The position numbers and the translations under genes are program-made. Below are positions 1 through 5,757 of a stretch of DNA of 5,757 bases, in pieces. The stretch is from assembly GCA_046154695.1 (NCBI GenBank), contig JBJXFI010000025.1, positions 1 to 5,757 of the forward strand, given 5' to 3'. The first letter of the stretch is position 1. Each line of letters opens with the position of its first letter. The notes under the pieces were generated by a model, which saw nothing but the letters and a program-made list of their open reading frames with translations, was not told the origin of the DNA and did not search any database. The DNA is from DALYLB01 sp046154695 (GTDB taxonomy: Bacteria; Acidobacteriota; Blastocatellia; RBC074).

Positions 1-40
1 GGACAGCTTGTGCCACGATGGCCAAGCTGTCCAGCTTGTG
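1..40. repeat. Nested-palindrome repeat, copy A (cut by window edge)
   Basis: These 40 bases are identical to 149-188. The left 8 bases of the full element lie outside the window. Similarity continues more weakly after the core: 41-56 matches 189-204 at about 12 of 16 positions, so the repeated unit is probably a little longer than the hairpin core. The element is non-coding. Small reading frames crossing both copies only translate the repeat. Confidence 0.85.
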
Positions 41-72
41 TGGAGGGCGAAGGCGTGTGTGTGAAGCTGGCG

Positions 73-117
73 GGGCCCGCGAGCCGGAATTAGCGACATT
101 CGCGGCCCGGTCTTTTT
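73..117 (+). terminator. Possible intrinsic terminator of an upstream plus-strand gene
   Basis: The arm at 73-82 (gggcccgcga) pairs with 100-108 (tcgcggccc), giving 9 base pairs with one bulged C at 78 and a 17-base loop. The stem is followed by ggtcttttt, so a five-T run starts four bases after it. This is the layout of a rho-independent terminator read rightwards, but the loop is large and the tract short. The gene it would end lies outside the window. The hairpin sits between the two copies of the nested-palindrome repeat. Confidence 0.4.
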
Positions 118-140
118 CTGAGGGTGTTTGTCGTACGCGT

Positions 141-188
141 CACAAGCTGGACAGCTTGTGCCACGATGGCCAAGCTGTCCAGCTTGTG
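141..188. repeat. Nested-palindrome repeat, copy B (complete)
   Basis: Arms 141-158 and 171-188 are perfect 18-bp inverted repeats. Inside them, gcca (160-163) pairs with tggc (167-170) around a CGA loop, with T159 bulged. The whole element can fold into one hairpin of 22 base pairs. Each arm is also a palindrome by itself: 141-160 reads cacaagctg, ga, cagcttgtg. The element could therefore fold as one long hairpin or as two small ones. The exact second copy at 1-40 shows that it is an interspersed repeat. No transposase or target duplication is visible. Confidence 0.88.
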
Positions 189-247
189 GGGAGTGCGAAG
201 CCATACTCGGGCAAAAACGTGACGGACACCCGCGAAAGAAATAGGGC

Positions 248-276
248 TGGAAAAATTTTTCGGATGGATGTATAAA
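248..276 (+). promoter_or_regulatory. Candidate sigma-70-type promoter for the small membrane protein gene
   Basis: TATAAA at 271-276 is a good -10 hexamer. TGGAAA at 248-253 matches four of six bases of the -35 consensus, with a 17-bp spacer. Transcription would start near 283, leaving a leader of about 50 bases before the ATG at 333. A perfect 12-bp palindrome (gaaaaatttttc, 250-261) overlaps the -35 and the spacer. It could be an operator or simply an AT-rich spacer. The prediction rests on motif matching only. Confidence 0.4.
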
Positions 277-301
277 TGCAGGGCCGTTCCCACACGTGCC
301 C

Positions 302-323
302 CTCCTAATCTCACTCTTAGGAG
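302..323 (+). promoter_or_regulatory. Leader hairpin that sequesters the Shine-Dalgarno
   Basis: CTCCTAA (302-308) is perfectly complementary to TTAGGAG (317-323), with an 8-base loop (309-316). The 3' arm contains the AGGAG at 319-323, which is the ribosome binding site of the gene starting at 333, nine bases further on. In RNA the hairpin would mask that site. I see no larger aptamer fold, so it does not resemble a known riboswitch class. It could be a simple thermal or protein-controlled translational switch, or it could be chance, since the site is only 7 bp. Confidence 0.45.
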
Positions 324-332
324 AGAAACCAC

Positions 333-650
333 ATGCAGCTCGAATCAAGGATCATATCCTCTCTTGGGGATGACACCATGCACGCACGCACGATTCAAAA
401 TCGCAGGGAACTGGTTCAACAAATTCTTTCACAGCATACGGATACGGCCGTCAAGGCGAAGCCGAAAGAGACGCGGCTGGATATCATCTCCGCCGCGGTG
501 GTGGTGGGGATGACGGCGCAATTCGTCTCGTTCATCTTCGGGCTGGTGACGGAGTTCGTTCACCGGGTGAGGGATGTCACGCTGGTGAGCATGCTCATCG
601 GCCTGTGCGTCTCCTTCATCGCCTACGCGTTGATGAAGGAAGCCCAATAA
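333..650 (+). CDS. Small hypothetical membrane protein with two predicted helices
   Basis: The gene encodes 105 residues of a family I do not recognise. A charged, polar N-terminal half (residues 1-48, rich in Arg, Lys, Gln and Glu) is probably cytoplasmic. Two hydrophobic stretches follow, at about 51-73 (IISAAVVVGMTAQFVSFIF) and 83-101 (TLVSMLIGLCVSFIAYALM). They are joined by a short charged linker (TEFVHRVRD), and the tail is KEAQ. This suggests a helical hairpin with both ends inside. The ATG at 333 is chosen because AGGAG lies nine bases upstream; the in-frame ATG at 378 (Met16) has only a weaker GGGG upstream. The gene has its own candidate promoter and converges on the debranching enzyme gene, so it is not part of that operon. 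Holin-like size and topology are not enough to assign a function. The reading frame, membrane segments and RBS support a real gene, but homology is unknown. Confidence 0.65.
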   Translation: MQLESRIISSLGDDTMHARTIQNRRELVQQILSQHTDTAVKAKPKETRLDIISAAVVVGMTAQFVSFIFGLVTEFVHRVRDVTLVSMLIGLCVSFIAYALMKEAQ

Positions 651-653
651 CAC

Positions 654-688
654 GGCGGTCGCCGGTTATTCGCGGCCGGTTGTCGGTT
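654..688. repeat. Degenerate tandem heptamer array (GYYGGTW family)
   Basis: Five consecutive 7-bp units fill these 35 bases. Units at 661, 675 and 682 read gccggtt, gccggtt and gtcggtt. The unit at 654 (ggcggtc) matches five of seven positions, and the one at 668 (attcgcg) has diverged. The same heptamers occur as a five-unit array at 5547-5581 upstream of gnd. The array starts three bases after the stop codon of the small gene and lies in the convergent gap. Confidence 0.55.
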
Positions 689-699
689 CTTTTCCGACA
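681..699. terminator. Small hairpin in the convergent gap, weak terminator candidate
   Basis: TGTCGG (681-686) pairs with CCGACA (694-699) around a T-rich 7-base loop. It lies between the stop codons of the small membrane protein gene and the debranching enzyme gene, where a bidirectional terminator would be expected. Neither strand has a T tract directly after the stem, so intrinsic termination is doubtful. Its left arm overlaps the end of the heptamer array. Confidence 0.25.
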
Positions 700-743
700 C
701 GGAAGACTGCGTTTGAGATCGACCCCGTGGTTCCGGCTCGCGC

Positions 744-2708
744 TTATTCGGCGCATTGGGCCGCCGCGCGAAGCACCTCCGCCACACTCCAGGCCTGGGC
801 GATGCAGCCGCAAGGATGATGCGGGGCGTCGCCGTCAAAGATCTCCGAAACCTGACCGAGGCCGGCCGAGGAAAGGTGCGCCTCGAATCCGTCGAGCATT
901 CGCCGTGCGCGCCGCCGGGCGGGTTTCGATCCGCCGTGCACCCGCAGCCAGGCCGAGACGAAGGGCCCGATCAGCCATGGCCAGACCGTTCCCTGATGAT
1001 AGGCGCCGTCGCGCTCGCACACCCCGCCGAGGTAGCGGCCGATATATTGCGGATCGCCCGGGGAGAGGCTGCGCAGCCCCACGGGCGTCAGCAGCTCCCG
1101 CTCGACCACATCGACCACGGACGCCGCGCGATCGTCATCCAGAATGGCGTGGCCGAGGCTGACGGCGAAGATCTGATTGGGCCGGATCGAACCGTCGCGG
1201 TGCTCGCCGTCGATGACATCGAAAAGGCAGCCTGTCGAGTCATTCCAGAATTTCCGGTTGAAGCTGGTCCGGGCCCGGGCGGCCATCGCCCGGCATCGGC
1301 TCGCCCTGTCCGGATCGCCGAATCGCGCGGCGAAATCGGCCATCACGCACAGGGCGTGATACCAGAGCGCCTGAATCTCCACGGGATTGCCGATGCGCGG
1401 CGTCACCACCCAGTCTCCGACCTTGGCGTCCATCCATGTCAACTGGACGCCGGCCGCTCCCGCGAAGAGCAGGCCGTCCTCATCGACATGAATGTTGTAG
1501 CGCGTTCCGCGTTCGTGCCAGTCGATGATGTCGAGAAAGACGGGATAGAGATGCTCGCGAATGAATCGCTCATCGCCGGTCGCTTCCAGCAGCGCGCGCG
1601 CCGCCTCGAAATACCAGAGCGTCGCGTCCACGGTGTTGTATTCCGGCGCCTCGCCCGCATCGGGGAAGCGGTTGGGCAGCATTCCACGATCCACATAGCG
1701 CGAAAATTCGAGCAGGATGCTGCGGGCGATGTCGTGCCGCTTCGTTGTGATCGTCAAGCCCGGGAGCGCGATCATCGTGTCCCGCCCCCAGTCCCCGAAC
1801 CAGTGATACCCGGCGATCACCGTCTTTTCCGCGCCTCGCGCGACGATGAACTGATCCGCCGCCGCCGTCATCGCCTTCGCCATCCCGTCCCGCCGCGGCG
1901 CCGATTGCAGCACCTTCTTTCGCCGGGCGACCTCGGCCTTGCGCAGCTTCGCGGCTTCGCCCGCCTCGCGGCGCGCCGTCGAAGCGATCACCGAACGGTC
2001 CGCTTTCGCCAGCAGGTCGAAGGCCATTGTGACGGGGTGAAAGAGATCCTCCTGAAAATCGAGCCCGCGCTCCCGTTCGGCCGAATATTCGAAATTGCGA
2101 TACCAGTACCCCGCGGGCGCGATTGTCGCGCCGTCGTGGGCGAGATGGAGCGGCGGCAGATCCGTGTACGGTTTGAGGACCACTTCTCCGCCAGCCGAAT
2201 CGTAGCTTGCATCGATCGCCGAATTCTCATGCGCGAGAGCGTGGTAATCGCGAAAGGCGATCAACGGCCGGATCTCCAGGCGACATTCGCCCACCCCCCT
2301 TCGCTTTTTCAATCGGCGGTACCGCACGACGATCGTGTTCTCTCTGTGGATCATCAGGATCGACTTTTCGAGAACGACCCCATCGACCTCCCAGGTGAAG
2401 GTCGGAGAGGGGTCGAGCCGAAACCCGGTCAGATATCGATGGCCCTGCGGATGAATCGTCCCGGGATACCGATTGACCGACAGGTCATACGCCTGGCCGT
2501 CGATGATCAGCGTCTCTTCGAGCTTCGAGAGCATCGACAACCGTCCGACGGGCGGCTTCGCGGCCGCCATCAGCAGGCCGTGATACCGGCGCGTGTTTAT
2601 CCCCGAGATCGTCGAGGATGCGAATCCCCCGAGCCCATTCGTCTCCAGCCACTCGCGGGAGGACGCCTCTTCCAGATTGCCGCAGATCTCCGCGCCGAAT
2701 TCGATCAT
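744..2708 (-). CDS. Glycogen debranching enzyme (amylo-alpha-1,6-glucosidase, GH133 type)
   Basis: This 654-residue cytoplasmic enzyme is predicted to hydrolyse alpha-1,6 branch points of glycogen or limit dextrin. The N-terminal beta-sandwich domain carries the family signatures NGLGGFASST (24-33) and NTRRYHGLL (38-46). The C-terminal alpha/alpha-barrel carries GYHWFGDWGRDTM (300-312), EYNTVDATLWYFEA from residue 356, YHQGTVWPW (570-578) and SEIFDG (621-626). The acidic residues in the barrel motifs are the expected active-site candidates; I cannot assign acid and base with certainty. Length and domain order match the archaeal/bacterial short debranching family rather than GlgX (GH13) or the eukaryotic bifunctional enzyme, so I give no glg symbol. 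The ATG at 2708 has a strong RBS, GGAGG, five bases upstream. There is no signal peptide and no frameshift. It is the last gene after gnd and zwf, which fits feeding glucose units into glucose-6-phosphate oxidation. A long open frame on the opposite strand is a codon-register shadow. Confidence 0.93.
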   Translation of the reverse strand: MIEFGAEICGNLEEASSREWLETNGLGGFASSTISGINTRRYHGLLMAAAKPPVGRLSMLSKLEETLIIDGQAYDLSVNRYPGTIHPQGHRYLTGFRLDPSPTFTWEVDGVVLEKSILMIHRENTIVVRYRRLKKRRGVGECRLEIRPLIAFRDYHALAHENSAIDASYDSAGGEVVLKPYTDLPPLHLAHDGATIAPAGYWYRNFEYSAERERGLDFQEDLFHPVTMAFDLLAKADRSVIASTARREAGEAAKLRKAEVARRKKVLQSAPRRDGMAKAMTAAADQFIVARGAEKTVIAGYHWFGDWGRDTMIALPGLTITTKRHDIARSILLEFSRYVDRGMLPNRFPDAGEAPEYNTVDATLWYFEAARALLEATGDERFIREHLYPVFLDIIDWHERGTRYNIHVDEDGLLFAGAAGVQLTWMDAKVGDWVVTPRIGNPVEIQALWYHALCVMADFAARFGDPDRASRCRAMAARARTSFNRKFWNDSTGCLFDVIDGEHRDGSIRPNQIFAVSLGHAILDDDRAASVVDVVERELLTPVGLRSLSPGDPQYIGRYLGGVCERDGAYHQGTVWPWLIGPFVSAWLRVHGGSKPARRRARRMLDGFEAHLSSAGLGQVSEIFDGDAPHHPCGCIAQAWSVAEVLRAAAQCAE

Positions 2709-2731
2709 AAGTTCCTCCAGGGGGTCGGAAC

Positions 2732-2780
2732 TCCGCGTTTACGCGGGGGTGGCAAATGCGAAAAAGCGCGTAAACGCGGA
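2732..2780. repeat. 14-bp inverted repeat between zwf and the debranching enzyme gene
   Basis: TCCGCGTTTACGCG (2732-2745) is the exact reverse complement of 2767-2780, with a 21-base loop. Each arm is palindromic itself: 2733-2746 reads ccgcgt, tt, acgcgg. The octamer cggaactc occurs as a direct repeat at 2726-2733 and 2777-2784. In the mRNA the stem ends about 14 bases before the GGAGG of the debranching enzyme gene. No U tract follows, so a terminator is unlikely. An intercistronic stability or processing element, or a dispersed palindromic repeat, is more plausible. Confidence 0.7.
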
Positions 2781-2809
2781 ACTCTGAAAACAGATATCCG
2801 CAGACCCCG

Positions 2810-2834
2810 GCGGGTTATTCCCTCCGAAACCCGC
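2810..2834 (-). other. Small hairpin just after zwf
   Basis: GCGGGTT (2810-2816) pairs with AACCCGC (2828-2834) over an 11-base loop. It begins about 32 bases after the zwf stop codon. The nearest T run in the minus-strand transcript (TGTTTT) comes roughly 20 bases after the stem, too far for a standard intrinsic terminator. It may attenuate read-through or protect the 3' end of the zwf message, or it may be incidental. Confidence 0.3.
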
Positions 2835-2866
2835 GGATTGGCGAATCGTCCGGCGTGAGGGGGCGA

Positions 2867-4405
<1,539 letters not shown>

Positions 4406-4440
4406 TTTTCATTCCGGCTCCGACAGTGAGAGAAGAGAAC

Positions 4441-4534
4441 AACGGAATAAAAGGAAATAACGGAAAAAACGGAATCAACCAATGCATTCATTCTCAGGTT
4501 CCGTCTGTTCCGAATTTTCCGTTTGTTCCGTTAT
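4441..4534. repeat. Two inverted blocks of 9-bp repeats between gnd and zwf
   Basis: The right block (4499-4534) holds four consecutive 9-bp units that all begin TTCCG. The left block (4443-4478) holds four 9-bp units of the complementary form, CGGAANNNN, one of which has lost its first C. The 34-base stretches 4441-4474 and 4499-4532 are inverted copies matching at 27 of 34 positions, with a 24-base loop. In the minus-strand transcript the resulting long, interrupted hairpin begins about seven bases after the gnd stop codon. It fills most of the gnd-zwf gap. It lacks a clean T tract beyond the stem, so it looks more like an intercistronic repeat than a terminator. Confidence 0.75.
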
Positions 4535-4539
4535 CTCCC

Positions 4540-5523
4540 CTAGCCGCCGGTCGGCCGTTCAACGTGGCCGCCGAATTTATGGCGCATGGCCGAGAGAACC
4601 TTTTCGGCGTATGTGTGCTCCTGGCGGGAACGGAAGCGCGTAAAGAGGGAAGCCGCGAGGACATCGGCCGGAACGGCCTCTTCGATCGCGGCGAGGATCG
4701 TCCACCGCCCCTCGCCCGAATCCTGCACGAACCCCGAGTAATTGGAAAGGGACGGATTTTCGAGCAGCGCCATTGCCGTCAGATCCAGCAGCCACGAGCC
4801 GACGACGCTTCCGCGGCGCCAAAGCTCCGAGACATCCGCGAGATTCAGATCGTACCGAATCTCTTCCGGCAGCTCCTTCGAGAGCGCGTTTCGCATGATG
4901 TCGAATCCCTCGGCATAGGCCTGCATCAGGCCGTACTCGATGCCGTTGTGGACCATCTTGACGAAATGGCCCGCGCCCGACGGGCCGCAGTGTAGATAGC
5001 CCTGCTCGGCCGTTCCGCCGGCATTTTCCCGCCCCGGCGTCCGCTCGATCTCGCCCGGGCCGGGCGAAAGGGTCTTGAAGATCGGCTCCATGCGTTCGAA
5101 GGCGGTCTTCTCGCCGCCGACCATCAGGCAATAGCCGCGCTCGGCGCCCCAGATTCCGCCGGACGTGCCGACGTCCATGTAATGCATGCCCTTCTCGGCC
5201 AGCAGCTTCGCGCGGCGCACGTCGTCCTTGAAATAGGAGTTCCCGCCGTCGATGATGATGTCGCCGCCCGACATGAATTTCGAAAGCATATCGACCGTCT
5301 TCTCGGTCGCGTCCCCGGCGGGAACCATCACCCAGACCGCCCGCGGCTTCCGCAGTTTCTTGATGAAATCGTCGAGCGATTGCGCCCCTTTGGCCCCCTC
5401 GCCTTCGAGCTGTTTGACGTTCTCGGGATTCAAATCGAATACGACGCATTCGTGCCCTCCGCGCATCAGGCGGCGAACCATGTTCCCGCCCATGCGGCCC
5501 AGGCCGATCATTCCCAACTGCAT
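4540..5523 (-). CDS. gnd: 6-phosphogluconate dehydrogenase (decarboxylating), short form
   Basis: The enzyme oxidatively decarboxylates 6-phosphogluconate to ribulose-5-phosphate and CO2 in the cytoplasm. It has 327 residues, which fits the short family and not the roughly 470-residue E. coli type. The Rossmann motif GLGRMG is at 7-12. Strand two ends in Asp30 (FDLN), where NADP-specific long enzymes have an Asn-Arg-Thr motif; an acidic residue here points to NAD. IIDGGNS (90-96) and GTSGGIWGAERG (119-130) form the substrate site. GHFVKMVHNGIEYG (185-198) supplies the expected catalytic Lys189 with His192 and Asn193. SGEGRW (269-274) is in the C-terminal helical domain. The frame is open upstream to 5610, but that extension translates the heptamer repeat, and a good RBS (AAAGGAG) precedes the ATG at 5523, so this start is used. 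It is the first gene of the gnd-zwf-debranching enzyme series. Confidence 0.96.
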   Translation of the reverse strand: MQLGMIGLGRMGGNMVRRLMRGGHECVVFDLNPENVKQLEGEGAKGAQSLDDFIKKLRKPRAVWVMVPAGDATEKTVDMLSKFMSGGDIIIDGGNSYFKDDVRRAKLLAEKGMHYMDVGTSGGIWGAERGYCLMVGGEKTAFERMEPIFKTLSPGPGEIERTPGRENAGGTAEQGYLHCGPSGAGHFVKMVHNGIEYGLMQAYAEGFDIMRNALSKELPEEIRYDLNLADVSELWRRGSVVGSWLLDLTAMALLENPSLSNYSGFVQDSGEGRWTILAAIEEAVPADVLAASLFTRFRSRQEHTYAEKVLSAMRHKFGGHVERPTGG

Positions 5524-5533
5524 ATTGTTGTCG

Positions 5534-5540
5534 CTCCTTT
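5534..5540 (-). promoter_or_regulatory. Ribosome binding site that fixes the gnd start
   Basis: The transcript reads AAAGGAG here, ten bases before the ATG at 5523. The protein from this ATG begins MQLGMIGLGRMG, placing the Rossmann glycine motif at residue 7, as expected. The upstream in-frame ATG at 5610 would add 29 residues encoded largely by tandem repeats. Confidence 0.85.
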
Positions 5541-5546
5541 CAATAG

Positions 5547-5581
5547 GCCGGTTGCTGGTTGTCGGTAGTCGGTAGTCGGTT
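5547..5581. repeat. Five-unit tandem heptamer array upstream of gnd
   Basis: Five 7-bp units of consensus GYYGGTW run without interruption: gccggtt, gctggtt, then gtcggta twice, then gtcggtt. They lie in the probable 5' untranslated region of gnd, ending six bases before its RBS. The same unit family and unit count are found at 654-688. Such arrays can vary in copy number and could alter leader length or structure, but no function is shown by the sequence. Confidence 0.75.
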
Positions 5582-5585
5582 GAAC

Positions 5586-5614
5586 AGCATACGCAACCAT
5601 CCTCTGGCAAGCAA
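5586..5614 (-). promoter_or_regulatory. Possible promoter for gnd
   Basis: On the minus strand, TTGCTT (5614-5609) and TATGCT (5591-5586) are separated by 17 bp. They match the sigma-70 -35 and -10 consensus at three and four of six bases. Transcription would start around 5579, inside the heptamer array, giving a leader of about 55 bases. The match is modest, and the real promoter could be elsewhere or beyond the window. Confidence 0.28.
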
Positions 5615-5666
5615 CATTACTCGCATAGAGAATGAAGCGGGGTGTGATTAAAAGTGGGACACAAGA

Positions 5667-5757
5667 GCCCCGATAGGGGCGATGGATGGTAGCCGGCGGT
5701 GAAGCGAAGCGTAACCGCCGGTATCGCCCGCCCCCGGCTCGCGCCCCGGCAGGGGCG
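5667..5757. repeat. GC-rich stem-loop cluster, likely dispersed repeat, cut by window end
   Basis: Several palindromes are packed together. GCCCC (5667-5671) pairs with GGGGC (5676-5680). CCGGCGGT (5693-5700) pairs with ACCGCCGG (5714-5721). CGCCCC (5742-5747) pairs with GGGGCG (5752-5757). An alternative outer stem joins GGGCGAT (5677-5683) to ATCGCCC (5723-5729) around the central hairpin. The first and last hairpins both have GCCCC/GGGGC stems with 4-base loops. No convincing reading frame covers the region. I read it as a structured intergenic repeat; only one copy is in the window, so repetition is inferred from its form. Confidence 0.45.

Noticed and set aside
149..188. The two repeats at 1-40 and 149-188 as a CRISPR array
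   Set aside because: There are only two visible units, spaced by 108 bases, with strong full-length dyad symmetry and a related flank. Spacer length and repeat form do not fit CRISPR.
18..332. Small frames crossing the repeats at 18-275 (plus) and 90-332 (minus)
   Set aside because: They mostly translate the palindromic repeat and the terminator-like hairpin, lack convincing ribosome binding sites and show no domain-like composition.
5524..5610. N-terminal extension of Gnd from the ATG at 5610
   Set aside because: The 29 extra residues translate the heptamer repeat and have no match to the family. The ATG at 5523 has a good RBS and the expected Rossmann start.
5641..5664. Possible insertion-sequence end around the motif gtgggacac
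   Set aside because: No partner inverted repeat, target duplication or transposase fragment is visible in the window.

Overview
The window is a chromosomal metabolic locus from a GC-rich bacterium (about 60% G+C by eye). Three genes run leftwards on the minus strand: a short-form 6-phosphogluconate dehydrogenase (gnd, 5523-4540), glucose-6-phosphate dehydrogenase (zwf, 4405-2867) and a GH133-type glycogen debranching enzyme (2708-744). One small plus-strand gene (333-650) encodes a probable two-helix membrane protein and converges on them. I cannot name the organism. The gene set and the varied palindromic intergenic repeats would fit a little-studied Gram-negative lineage, but that is inference.

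Region by region: 1-332 has no gene. It holds two copies of a nested-palindrome repeat (1-40, cut by the window edge, and 141-188), a terminator-like hairpin with a T tract (73-117), a candidate promoter (248-276) and a 7-bp hairpin whose 3' arm is the Shine-Dalgarno of the small gene (302-323). The 93-bp convergent gap (651-743) has a degenerate heptamer array and a small hairpin. The debranching enzyme-zwf gap (2709-2866) has a 14-bp inverted repeat. The zwf-gnd gap (4406-4539) has two inverted blocks of 9-bp repeats. Upstream of gnd (5524-5757) are a clear RBS, a second heptamer array, a possible promoter and the start of a GC-rich stem-loop repeat that runs off the window.

Together the enzymes join storage-glucan breakdown to the oxidative pentose phosphate branch. 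The debranching enzyme opens alpha-1,6 branch points, so glucose units can reach glucose-6-phosphate. Zwf oxidises this to 6-phosphogluconolactone, and Gnd decarboxylates 6-phosphogluconate to ribulose-5-phosphate. The lactonase between these two steps is not in the window. The order gnd-zwf-debranching enzyme on one strand suggests co-expression, although gaps of 134 and 158 bp filled with repeats leave room for internal promoters or processing.

No mobile element, CRISPR array, tRNA, rRNA or clearly novel protein system is visible. The most unusual content is non-coding: every gap carries its own palindromic or short-period repeat, and the heptamer family occurs at two places.
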